The notes beneath the pieces are model-generated. The model was not told the DNA's origin. It did not search any database and saw only the letters and a list, made by a program, of their open reading frames with translations. This document shows, one piece after another, positions 1 to 7,129 of a stretch of DNA of 64,000 bases. Position 1 is the stretch's first letter, and each line of letters begins with the position of its first letter. This stretch comes from Paludibacteraceae bacterium (GTDB lineage Bacteria; Bacteroidota; Bacteroidia; Bacteroidales; Paludibacteraceae): the NCBI GenBank assembly GCA_024400115.1, contig JAKSNF010000006.1:1-64000 (forward strand), written 5' to 3'. The translations under genes were made by a program, and so were the position numbers.

Positions 1-9
1 TCGCTTCAT

Positions 10-145
10 TTGATTCTTTGAGGTTCTGGACTACCTTATAACTTCAAATAAATGCACGGAAAACTCACGCGGATAACGTGAGCGTCCGTAAACCGTGCTT
101 GAAGTTATAATAATTCTTGAAAGTGTCCAGTTTTCAAAGAATCAA
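10..145. repeat. Long rod-like imperfect inverted repeat
   Basis: Five nested pairs of arms form one rod: 10-21 with 134-145 (12 bp), 26-31 with 125-130, 38-47 with 99-108 (10 bp), 54-59 with 93-98, and 64-69 with 77-82. It lies in the 3' region of the 57-aa gene read on the minus strand, so it could be a 3' UTR structure, a separate RNA or the end of a mobile element. A GTTGGGC at 146-152 recalls an integron attC core, but the partner core on the other side is missing. The function is unknown. Confidence 0.6.
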
Positions 146-245
146 GTTGGGCTTACAACGCTATTCTTTACTGCCACCGCAGTAATATGTCTGCTGTTTT
201 TACGAAACAACCAAAAAATATCTAATCAACTACGAAAACGCGCCA

Positions 246-419
246 TTATTTAGCCTCCCGAATATCGTTCATACCAAATACTTGCCCTATCGCATGGGCC
301 AATTTATCCCCATACGCTTCCAACGAACAAACACGAATCGCATTATGATCAATTGTGTCGTTTCTTTTTAATATAGGAATACATTTTTCGGATACCCCTT
401 CGGCTGTCATTGTTGCCAT
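246..419 (-). CDS. Small protein of unknown function (57 aa)
   Basis: The frame starts ATG GCA ACA ATG ACA and ends TAA. It encodes a soluble, mildly charged 57-residue protein with no membrane segment or recognisable motif; the C-terminus reads NDIREAK. Support comes from a complete Bacteroidota promoter (457-487) about 35 nt upstream of the start. The ATG four codons in is an alternative start. I do not recognise the family, and it could be the remnant of a longer gene. Confidence 0.5.
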   Translation of the reverse strand: MATMTAEGVSEKCIPILKRNDTIDHNAIRVCSLEAYGDKLAHAIGQVFGMNDIREAK

Positions 420-456
420 AATCGTAATTATTTAGATTGTTTTTGCTTTTGCGCTG

Positions 457-487
457 CAAAAGTACAACTTTTTTCTGACATATGCAA
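457..487 (-). promoter_or_regulatory. Promoter of the 57-aa gene
   Basis: On the minus strand, TTGCATATGTC (-33 region) is followed by TACTTTTG (-7) at the usual spacing of about 20 nt. The transcript should begin near 450. Confidence 0.7.
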
Positions 488-515
488 GAAAAAAGTGCAA
501 AATTTCACTTTTTTC
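488..515. terminator. Perfect 10-bp hairpin with A/T tracts
   Basis: Arms at 488-497 and 506-515 pair perfectly and are rich in A and T, so the hairpin could work as a weak terminator in either direction. It sits just upstream of the 57-aa gene promoter. Confidence 0.4.
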
Positions 516-519
516 ATGT

Positions 520-817
520 ATAATGTATGATATATGCCTAAGGCAAAATCATACTTTTTACGATAAAAGTCACTATTTCAAAGATCGTTTTGCCGTTTTT
601 TAGTCCGGCGAGATATGTTTTTGTCAGTTCAGACTATCAATTAAAATCTAAAACTGAAAATCTTTTCCAAATCGGTTGACGATATTCTTTCTTTTAATTC
701 GCCTATCGGCGAGAAATCATTCTAAAATCTGTTCTACAATCTCAACTCAAAATCTACGTACATCCTACGTACATCCACCGAAGTGCTACGTTAACAGGAA
801 GTGAGATGAAAGCACAC
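520..817. other. Gene-free spacer with short tandem words
   Basis: No supported gene is present. The stretch holds AT-rich sequence, a small hairpin around TTCGCC/GGCGA near 698-711, words of roughly 12-nt period containing AAAATCT near 640-755, and a direct duplication of ACGTACATCC near 756-776. An open frame at 754-972 runs through the terminator of the 6S-like RNA and is not accepted as a gene. Confidence 0.5.
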
Positions 818-849
818 AAAAAAGCGGGACTGCACTGCTGCTGTTCCGC
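818..849 (-). terminator. Intrinsic terminator of the 6S-like RNA
   Basis: An 11-step hairpin (824-849, two mismatches, GCAG loop) is followed on the minus strand by six T (823-818). Confidence 0.75.
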
Positions 850-1088
850 ACATCTGGCTCTGGTATTGCCTTTCTCGTAAAACAACAACACCGAAGCCCA
901 CGCTGATATGTCTATACGCGTACGCGCCTTATAATATAAGGTGTACGTGGATAATACATATCCAATGAGCATCTAATGCTGCCATGTTTCGACGAGAAGA
1001 ATTTACCAGATTCGATGTGCCAAAACAAAGCGCCTAAACGCTATTCCTATGTCTTTTGATTTCAAATTGCTACGAAACAACCCAAAAT
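818..1088 (-). ncRNA. ssrS: Putative 6S-like regulatory RNA
   Basis: A promoter (1094-1124) and a terminator (818-849) delimit a transcript of about 270 nt without a convincing reading frame. The fold is a closing stem (1014-1020 with 848-854; 1004-1009 with 860-865; 993-998 with 872-877), a large central bubble containing a small AGCAT/ATGCT hairpin, and a terminal arm of three stacked helices (GATATGT/ACATATC, CGTAC/GTACG, CCTTAT/ATAAGG). Closing stem, bubble and terminal arm are the architecture of 6S RNA, which binds RNA polymerase. There is a 5' extension of about 65 nt. The assignment rests on shape only; an unrelated rod-shaped RNA remains possible. Confidence 0.5.
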
Positions 1089-1093
1089 CGCTG

Positions 1094-1124
1094 CAAAATT
1101 ACAACTTATTTTTGATATATGCAA
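1094..1124 (-). promoter_or_regulatory. Promoter of the 6S-like RNA
   Basis: TTGCATATATC is followed by TAATTTTG at the standard 20-nt spacing, pointing away from the mutase gene. Confidence 0.75.
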
Positions 1125-1150
1125 ATATTATGTCCTTTTTTCTGCTTTTT

Positions 1151-2545
1151 TTACAAAAAAGCCTTGATTTTCTCGGCTAAAGCATTGGCTTGCTCCATCG
1201 AACCCGCCTCTGAATAGATGCGAATGATGGGTTCGGTGTTGCTCTTACGCAAGTGCACCCAACCTTCGGAAAAGTCCATCTTCACGCCATCCTTGTCGTT
1301 GACTTGACACTCACCAATCTCGCCGTTAAGCGCCTTGGTCTTGACATTGGCAAGAATCTCGTCCACGTTCATGTCGGGAGTCAGATCCACACGGTTCTTG
1401 GAGATAAAGTAATTAGGATAGGTAGCTCTCAGTTCGCTCACTTTGCAGCCCTTTTGGGCAATCGAACTGAGGAACAATGCGATGCCTACCAACGCGTCAC
1501 GACCGGCGTGCAACGCAGGATAGATAACGCCACCGTTGCCTTCGCCACCGATAACGGCATTCGTTGCGCGCATCTCCGTTGTTACGTTCACTTCGCCTAC
1601 AGCTGCGGCGGTGTAATTGCCTCCGTGAGCACGCGTCACATCGCTTAGAGCACGCGTGGAGGACATATTACTAACCGTATTACCGGGAGTGTGCGAGAGT
1701 ACATAATCGGCTACCGAAACGAGGGTATATTCTTCGCCGAACATATCGCCGTTCTCGCAGATAATAGCGAGGCGATCCACGTCGGGATCAACCACAAAAC
1801 CGACATCCGCTTTGCCCGTCTTGAGTAAGTCACTAATCTCCGTTAGGTGTTGAGGTAGGGGTTCGGGGTTATGGGGGAAGAGACCGTTGGGCGTGCAGTT
1901 CAGTTCGATAATGTTCTTAACGCCTACGGCACGCAGGATAGCGGGAATAGCGATACCGCCCACCGAATTGACGCAGTCAATAGCTACGGTGAAGTTCGCC
2001 TTCTCGATAGCTGCTTTATCGACTAATGGCAGCGCCAGAATCTTCTCTATATGGTAGGGGAGATAGTCTTTATATTCGATATGGCCGAGGTTATCCACTT
2101 CGGCGAAAAGGAAGTCTTCTGCATCCGCAATGGCGAGCACTTCCTTACCCTCCTTGTCGGTCAGGAACTCGCCCTTGTCGTTGAGCAGTTTGAGGGCGTT
2201 CCACTGTTTGGGGTTATGAGAAGCGGTGAGGATGATACCGCCGTCGGCTTGTTCGCCGATAACTGCCATCTCGGTCGTAGGAGTAGAAGCCAGACCGATG
2301 TTGATCACATCGCAACCCATAGCCACAAGGGTACCCGTAACGAGCAAGTCGCACATCTCACCCGATATGCGGGCATCACGACCCACGACGATGCGAGGCC
2401 TGTCGCCTGTTTCCTGTTTCCTGTCGCCTAAACGCTGAATAGCGTATGCAGCAGTGAAACGAACGATATCTACGGGATTGAGTCCCTCACCTACGCGGCC
2501 TCCGATAGTGCCGCGGAAACCAGAAATACTTTTAACTATTGCCAT
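1151..2545 (-). CDS. glmM: Phosphoglucosamine mutase / phosphohexomutase
   Basis: This alpha-D-phosphohexomutase (464 aa) probably converts glucosamine-6-phosphate to glucosamine-1-phosphate for UDP-GlcNAc, peptidoglycan and lipid A synthesis. It has the phosphoserine loop TASHNP (107-112, Ser109), the metal loop DPDVDR (253-258), the sugar loop GEGNGG (334-339) and the phosphate-binding RKSNTEP (433-439). Length is normal for the family. Residues 40-49 (GDRKQETGDR) interrupt the conserved N-terminal domain just before RIVVGRDAR and are encoded by a heptamer array. A phosphomannomutase or phosphoglucomutase specificity cannot be excluded. No clear promoter is seen upstream. Confidence 0.9.
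   Translation of the reverse strand: MAIVKSISGFRGTIGGRVGEGLNPVDIVRFTAAYAIQRLGDRKQETGDRPRIVVGRDARISGEMCDLLVTGTLVAMGCDVINIGLASTPTTEMAVIGEQADGGIILTASHNPKQWNALKLLNDKGEFLTDKEGKEVLAIADAEDFLFAEVDNLGHIEYKDYLPYHIEKILALPLVDKAAIEKANFTVAIDCVNSVGGIAIPAILRAVGVKNIIELNCTPNGLFPHNPEPLPQHLTEISDLLKTGKADVGFVVDPDVDRLAIICENGDMFGEEYTLVSVADYVLSHTPGNTVSNMSSTRALSDVTRAHGGNYTAAAVGEVNVTTEMRATNAVIGGEGNGGVIYPALHAGRDALVGIALFLSSIAQKGCKVSELRATYPNYFISKNRVDLTPDMNVDEILANVKTKALNGEIGECQVNDKDGVKMDFSEGWVHLRKSNTEPIIRIYSEAGSMEQANALAEKIKAFL
2399..2426. repeat. Heptamer array in glmM
   Basis: Four exact 7-nt units, CCTGTCG and CCTGTTT in the order 1-2-2-1, lie in frame inside the mutase gene. The same words recur in the MATE gene at 57585-57647. 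Confidence 0.85.
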
Positions 2546-2853
2546 GTTTTATAATGTTTATTTTTTTATCTCCCGCTCGCGCCTATGGCGCTATTACGCT
2601 ATATTTGCTGCCATGGCTATAAGCCTCGCTTTATGCTTTTATTCCGGGCGGCTAAAGCACGCCCTGTGCCCGTCGGTCAAGCCTTATACGATGTCATTGC
2701 TCTGCAAAGACAGGGGTATTTCGGCTTGCCCTCCTAAATTACGCAAATAAGATATGTCTCTATTGTTTCTCGCTCGTCGGGCTATTGCGTCAGCCCTTGC
2801 CGCGAGGCGCTCCCCTGCGCTGCGATTGATTTTATACCCTTTGGGTCGGTTGT
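2546..2853. other. Gene-free spacer with hairpin repeat G1
   Basis: No gene is supported. Positions 2771-2815 hold copy 1 of a dispersed hairpin repeat (CGCTCGTCGGG ... CCCTTGCCGCG ... GGCGCTCCC), with arms GGGCT/AGCCC. The rest is GC-rich fragmentary sequence that includes GCCCGTCGG near 2668. Confidence 0.6.
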
Positions 2854-3234
2854 TTAGAGCCCATTTACTTCCCTAATAAAGGCGTTACGGTCTATCGAAA
2901 CTGTATTAAAGTTAATGAGCAGACCTAATTTCTTACCACTCAATTTTAAGTAGGTTTGGAGTTGCTTTTTATGCACTTCTTGTAACTTGTCCACCGACTT
3001 GAGTTCCAAGATAACGCTATCCTCTACCAATATATCTATTTTTAAGTCATCGCATATCAGTTCTCCATCATATATCACGGGCACAGCCACTTCTGAACGC
3101 ACGGATAAGCCTTGTTTCTTGAGTTCGTGCAGTAATGCTTTATGATAGATAGACTCTAATAGTCCCGGTCCTAATACATTGTGTACCGCAAAAACGGCTC
3201 CCTTCACCTTATATGCTATCTCATTTTCTGTCAT
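2854..3234 (-). CDS. GxxExxY family protein (PD-(D/E)XK-like)
   Basis: The 126-aa protein has the family signature GLLESIY (residues 23-29) and a PD-(D/E)XK-like core with an Asp near 66 and ELKSVD near 77. Such small proteins are common and often multicopy in Bacteroidota. A nuclease fold is predicted for the family but its role is unknown. The gene is followed by hairpin repeat G1. A second family member lies at 17459-17887 between repeats G2 and G3. Confidence 0.85.
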   Translation of the reverse strand: MTENEIAYKVKGAVFAVHNVLGPGLLESIYHKALLHELKKQGLSVRSEVAVPVIYDGELICDDLKIDILVEDSVILELKSVDKLQEVHKKQLQTYLKLSGKKLGLLINFNTVSIDRNAFIREVNGL

Positions 3235-3617
3235 ATTCGATGTTCTTTATTCTATAGTCGTATCTTCGCTTTACTAAATAATCTTTCCACCTTAGTGGTG
3301 CGAAGCCTTTGCCGTACACGCGCAGGGTGTAAAATGTTGCGTGGAGCAACCTTGCAATCATCTGCGTAATTGAGGAGGGCTGGCTTGCAAATTACATGAG
3401 GAACCTACCGGATTGCTCATCATTTTGCTAGCCAGACCGACGGGCAAAGCGTGTGCGCAGCCACGCGAATAAACCAATTAAGCGAGGGTCGGGCGTTGGA
3501 GCGTAATTTGCGTAATAAGCCGATGAGGTTAATCGTTTGAGCAAAGCGAGATAAGAATAACCTTATCGGCTGAGCGGGAGGGCTCCCAAATCTCTCAAAT
3601 AGAGCACCGCAGACGCG
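3235..3617. other. Gene-free spacer with 14-bp inverted repeat
   Basis: No convincing gene is present. Arms at 3518-3531 and 3558-3571 pair over 14 bp (one G-T pair) around a 26-nt loop. The structure lies just beyond the 3' end of tmRNA and might end its transcript, although no strong T tract follows. Near-copies of GGAGGGCTGGCTTGC and GCGTAATTTG occur here and, inverted, near 2725-2750. Confidence 0.5.
3518..3571. repeat. 14-bp inverted repeat downstream of tmRNA
   Basis: AGCCGATGAGGTTA pairs with TAACCTTATCGGCT over its full length. It may stabilise or end the tmRNA precursor. Confidence 0.6.
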
Positions 3618-4005
3618 TGGAGCTAGCGGGACTTGAACCCGCGTCCAAACAAGGAACAAATATGCTTTCTACACGCTTATCTTGGCCTTGATTTTCGACC
3701 ATTGGCAAGACCCAAGCCACCAACCAACGGCTTATTCCCTCAATCTCACTTAAGCATCGGGACTCTACTTAAGCCAGCTCGATATTTCCGCGCCCCTGTA
3801 TCCTATCAGCCTCAAGCAGTGGCTTGGAGGGACGTCTCGTTCCAGCACCTTGTGCCGGAATAAAGTAATCTACTATACTTCGATTAGGCAGCGAGAGCAA
3901 CATTCATGTTGTCAGTTCAATTTGTGCGAACCTCATCACGGCGAGCGTTCATTTCCGACGTGCTTACATACCCATCCGGCTTGCTGTCAAAACCAAAATA
4001 GCCCC
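3618..4005 (-). ncRNA. ssrA: Transfer-messenger RNA (tmRNA)
   Basis: tmRNA rescues stalled ribosomes and tags the nascent protein for proteolysis. The 5' end GGGGCTA pairs with the 3' TAGCTCC (7 bp, one G-T). The 3' end has a tRNA-like T arm (GGGTTCAAGTCCC), and CCA is not encoded. The internal tag frame ends in codons for NVALAA and then TAA, and is preceded by a TGA, so the tag is at most TDNMNVALAA. Length is about 388 nt, one piece. Its own promoter (4026-4056) diverges from the helicase gene. The exact resume codon is inferred. Confidence 0.92.
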
Positions 4006-4025
4006 GATAAGTTGTAAAATCGCTG

Positions 4026-4056
4026 CAAAATTACAACAAAATTTTGATATATGCAA
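4026..4056 (-). promoter_or_regulatory. Promoter of tmRNA
   Basis: TTGCATATATC is followed by TAATTTTG. The -33 element is shared, back to back, with the plus-strand promoter of the helicase. Confidence 0.8.
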
Positions 4057-4073
4057 AAAAAATCGTACTTTTG
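4044..4073 (+). promoter_or_regulatory. Promoter of the DEAD-box helicase gene
   Basis: TTGATATATGC, 19 nt, then TACTTTTG. The element TTGATATATGCAA also provides the -33 box for tmRNA when read on the other strand. Confidence 0.75.
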
Positions 4074-4084
4074 CACTCTGAATT

Positions 4085-5311
4085 ATGTATTTTGACGAAT
4101 TAGCACTATCAGACGAAGTCTTGGATGCCCTTTGGGATATGCATTTTGACGAATGTACTCCCGTCCAAGAAAAGACTATCCCCGTTATCTTAGACGGGAA
4201 GGATGTTATCTCTTGTGCCCAAACAGGTACGGGCAAAACGGCAGCGTATATCCTGCCGCTTCTCACTAATCTTGCTTATGACCATCACGACCCTGATAAA
4301 CTGAACGCCATCATCATGGCTCCCACGCGCGAACTGGCGCAACAGATTGACCAACAAATGGAAGGGTTCGGTTATTATGTGCCTTTCTCTTCTGTCCCTA
4401 TCTACGGCGGTAACGGCGGAGGCGAGTGGGGTACACAAGTGACCGGTTTGCAAACGGGAGCGGATATAGCCATCTGCACCCCCGGACGATTGCTTAGTCT
4501 AATGAATATCTACCATATCGACTTCTCGGGTGTGAAATATTTCATTTTGGACGAAGCCGACCGCATGCTCGATATGGGCTTCTATGACGATATAATGGCT
4601 ATTGTTCGCCAACTGCCCAAAGAGCGCCAAACGATCATGTTCTCCGCAACCATGCCGGAGAATATACGCAAGATGGCAAGAGCCATCATGAATAGCCCCG
4701 TAGAAGTGAAGATTGCCGTTTCTCGCCCGCCGGAAACGATACACCAACTCGCTGCTGACCTCTACGAAGGACAAAAACAAGCCTTCTTGGAACATATCCT
4801 TTCAGCCGAAGGCGGTCTTTCCAAGGTCATCTTGTTTGCCGGTAAGAAACAACGCGTGAAGGAACTGACGCGTGCGCTACGCGCGAAGAATATTGACGCG
4901 CGTGCAATGCACTCGGACTTAGAACAGAAAGAGCGGGACGAGGTGATGCTTGATTTCCGCAACGGCAAAGTGGGAGTACTGGTAGCAACGGATATTGTGG
5001 CGCGAGGCATTGATGTGGATGATATACCGCTCGTTATCAATTACGATGTACCGAGGGATGCCGAGGATTATGTGCATCGTATCGGTCGTACGGCAAGGGC
5101 AGAGAATACGGGCGTGGCGATTACGCTCGTGAGCGAGGAAGATAGACGCTATTTTAAGAAGATAGAGCGCTTTTTGCATAAACAGATAGAGCGAATGCCT
5201 GTTCCTGCCGAATTGGGTGAGACACCGAAGGCATATGAGGAGAATGAGGGTAGAGGAGTAGGGAAAAAAGGAAAAAAACGTCGTTTTTTCCACAAGAAAA
5301 AGAGAGGATGA
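4085..5311 (+). CDS. DEAD-box ATP-dependent RNA helicase (RhlE-like)
   Basis: This RNA helicase (408 aa) is expected to remodel rRNA or mRNA in the cytoplasm. It has motif I AQTGTGKT (45-52), Ia PTRELAQ (80-86), II DEAD (156-159), III SAT (187-189) and VI HRIGRTAR (331-338). The last 25 residues are strongly basic (many Lys/Arg), as in RhlE-type proteins. The start lies 12 nt after the -7 box. It overlaps the next gene by 4 nt, suggesting one transcript with the transporter pair. Confidence 0.92.
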   Translation: MYFDELALSDEVLDALWDMHFDECTPVQEKTIPVILDGKDVISCAQTGTGKTAAYILPLLTNLAYDHHDPDKLNAIIMAPTRELAQQIDQQMEGFGYYVPFSSVPIYGGNGGGEWGTQVTGLQTGADIAICTPGRLLSLMNIYHIDFSGVKYFILDEADRMLDMGFYDDIMAIVRQLPKERQTIMFSATMPENIRKMARAIMNSPVEVKIAVSRPPETIHQLAADLYEGQKQAFLEHILSAEGGLSKVILFAGKKQRVKELTRALRAKNIDARAMHSDLEQKERDEVMLDFRNGKVGVLVATDIVARGIDVDDIPLVINYDVPRDAEDYVHRIGRTARAENTGVAITLVSEEDRRYFKKIERFLHKQIERMPVPAELGETPKAYEENEGRGVGKKGKKRRFFHKKKRG

Positions 5312-5718
5312 TGTTCTGGAAGTTGTTTTGGACATATATTAAGATTGGTACCTTCACTATTGGTGGCGGCTATGCTATGTTGCCCTTGATAGAACGAGAG
5401 GTGGTGGATAAGCACCATTGGATTGATGGGCAGGAGTTCCTTGATATGATTGCTTTGGCGCAAGCTGCCCCGGGACTGATAGCCGTTAATTCTGCCATTT
5501 TTATTGGCTGGAAAATTTACGGCTGGCGAGGGGTTGTAGCAACAGTTTTAGGGGCGGTCTTGCCTTCGTTCCTTATTATTCTGTTGATAGCGATGGTTTT
5601 TTGGGATATACACGAGTATCCGATGGTGGAGGCAGTTTTTAAGGGTGTTCGTCCTGCCGTCGTTGCCCTCATTGCCGCTACGGTCGTCCGTATGTCTAAA
5701 AACATATTCAAAAACTAA
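5308..5718 (+). CDS. Chromate-type transporter, first half, short
   Basis: This 136-aa membrane protein has the ChrA family signature of glycines near the start (IGTFTIGGGYAML) and the APGLIAVN motif. Bacteroidota often encode ChrA as two adjacent single-domain genes of about 170-190 aa. This one stops about 40-50 residues early, directly before a heptamer array. The start overlaps the helicase stop; a second ATG follows immediately. The pair probably works as a heterodimer; the substrate may be chromate or another anion. Confidence 0.8.
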   Translation: MMFWKLFWTYIKIGTFTIGGGYAMLPLIEREVVDKHHWIDGQEFLDMIALAQAAPGLIAVNSAIFIGWKIYGWRGVVATVLGAVLPSFLIILLIAMVFWDIHEYPMVEAVFKGVRPAVVALIAATVVRMSKNIFKN

Positions 5719-5723
5719 TCATT

Positions 5724-5744
5724 CACCAGACACCAAACACCAGA
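5724..5744. repeat. Heptamer array between transporter halves
   Basis: Three 7-nt units (CACCAGA, CACCAAA, CACCAGA) end 3 nt before the ATG of the next gene. The same words occur at 39962-39996 and, inverted, at 44200-44234. Confidence 0.85.
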
Positions 5745-5747
5745 CAC

Positions 5748-6314
5748 ATGTATTTTCAACTATTCATATCGTTCTTGAAGACCGGCTTTTTGGGGTTCGG
5801 AGGAGGGATGGCGATCCTATCCCTCATTCAGCATGAGGTGCTGCGGTACGGTTGGATGACGGAGACGGAGTTTGCCGATATAGTGGCAATCTCGCAAGTC
5901 ACGCCCGGACCGATAGGTATCAATTGCGCTACATATGTAGGTTATACGGTAACGGGTTCGGTATGGGGCAGCGTAGTGGCAACAGCAGCAGTGATACTCC
6001 CCTCGCTCATCATCATGTTAGCACTTTGCGCTATCTATACTCGCGTGAAGGCTCGTTGGTCACAGAACCGCACCTATAAGATATGCATGCGCGTGATACG
6101 CGCGTTAGTGGTGCTGCTGATTGCTCATGCCGCTTATAGTCTGATGACGCCGGCGATGTTCATTGATTGGAAGTCGTGGACTATCTTTGGTATCACGCTT
6201 GTCTGTATGCTGATGCCTCTGGTGAAAAAGAACAAGGCGACAGAGGTCCTGTCTCATCCTATTTTGCTCATCTGTTTGGCGGGTGTGGTAGGTTTTTTGC
6301 TTTATTACTATTGA
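5748..6314 (+). CDS. Chromate-type transporter, second half
   Basis: This 188-aa partner of the preceding gene has the same N-terminal signature (TGFLGFGGGMAIL), the TPGPIGIN motif and about six hydrophobic segments, with a normal single-domain length. It belongs to the CHR family of inner-membrane anion transporters. Only a heptamer array separates it from the first half. Substrate is not predictable from sequence. Confidence 0.85.
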   Translation: MYFQLFISFLKTGFLGFGGGMAILSLIQHEVLRYGWMTETEFADIVAISQVTPGPIGINCATYVGYTVTGSVWGSVVATAAVILPSLIIMLALCAIYTRVKARWSQNRTYKICMRVIRALVVLLIAHAAYSLMTPAMFIDWKSWTIFGITLVCMLMPLVKKNKATEVLSHPILLICLAGVVGFLLYYY

Positions 6315-6349
6315 AATTCACTAATTTTGCCAAATTTATAAAAAAAGAT

Positions 6350-6380
6350 TTGGTAATATCAAAAAATTGTTGTATCTTTG
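6350..6380 (+). promoter_or_regulatory. Promoter of udk
   Basis: TTG at 6350, 20 nt, then TATCTTTG at 6373-6380. The start codon is 28 nt downstream. Confidence 0.75.
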
Positions 6381-6408
6381 CAACCCGAAATAAAATAAAT
6401 CCTCTCTT

Positions 6409-7023
6409 ATGTTTATTATCGGCATTGCGGGCGGTACCGGTTCGGGAAAAACCACCGTCGTAAAGAAACTCACAGAACGGCTTCCTAAAGGTGAAGTTGT
6501 AGTTATTCCCCTTGATTCGTACTATAATGATTCGTCGGATGTTCCTGAAGAGGAGCGTCAAAAAATCAATTTCGACCACCCCGATGCTTTCGAATGGAAG
6601 TTATTGCGTCGCCATTTGCAAGAACTGAAGGAGGGAAAGAGTGTGGAGCAGCCTATTTATGACTATATCACCTCGACCCGTCAGGCACAAACGATACATA
6701 TCGATCCTAAGGAAGTGATTATAGTGGAGGGCATCTTAACGCTATGGGATAAGCCGCTTCGCGACCAGATGGACCTTAAGATTTTTGTGGATGCCGATCC
6801 GGATGACCGTCTGATACGGGTTATTCAACGCGATATTGTTGAGCGTGGTCGAACGACAGAGAAAGTGATTGAGCGTTATCAACGAGTGCTCAAGCCGATG
6901 CATGAGCAGTTCATTGAGCCTTGCAAGCGTTTTGCGGATGTGATTATTCCGCAAGGTGGGCATAATAATGCAGCCATCAATATGATGAGCAAATTCATAA
7001 AACAGCAACTCAGAGGCGAATAA
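6409..7023 (+). CDS. udk: Uridine kinase
   Basis: This pyrimidine-salvage enzyme phosphorylates uridine and cytidine. The 204-aa protein has the P-loop GGTGSGKTT (8-16), the PRK/Udk-type DSYYND segment, the FDHPDAF motif and the IVEGILTL segment typical of uridine kinases. The gene is monocistronic, with its own promoter upstream and a strong terminator at 7048-7080. Confidence 0.93.
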   Translation: MFIIGIAGGTGSGKTTVVKKLTERLPKGEVVVIPLDSYYNDSSDVPEEERQKINFDHPDAFEWKLLRRHLQELKEGKSVEQPIYDYITSTRQAQTIHIDPKEVIIVEGILTLWDKPLRDQMDLKIFVDADPDDRLIRVIQRDIVERGRTTEKVIERYQRVLKPMHEQFIEPCKRFADVIIPQGGHNNAAINMMSKFIKQQLRGE

Positions 7024-7047
7024 AATTGTTAAATAATTCTTGAAAAT

Positions 7048-7080
7048 AGCGCTTTTTAATACAAAAGGCGCTTTTTTTTT
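7048..7080 (+). terminator. Intrinsic terminator after udk
   Basis: AGCGC pairs with GCGCT, extended by a T/A stretch, followed by nine T. The T run merges into the -33 element of the next promoter. Confidence 0.8.
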
Positions 7081-7109
7081 GCATATGTCAGAACTTTTTC
7101 GTATCTTTG
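7079..7109 (+). promoter_or_regulatory. Promoter of the rsmF-rsfS-ftsH region
   Basis: TTGCATATGTC followed at 20 nt by TATCTTTG (7102-7109). The next start codon is at 7130. Confidence 0.8.
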
Positions 7110-7129
7110 CGCGCTAATTTTAAATTTAT

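Noticed and set aside
10..152. Integron attC site
   Set aside because: Only one core-like GTTGGGC is present; the complementary core on the left is missing, and no integrase is in the window.
754..972. A 72-codon minus-strand frame
   Set aside because: It starts inside the 6S-like RNA and runs through its terminator; the residues are not protein-like.
4919..5335. Long antisense frames opposite the helicase and other genes
   Set aside because: They mirror conserved genes on the other strand and have no promoters or family features.
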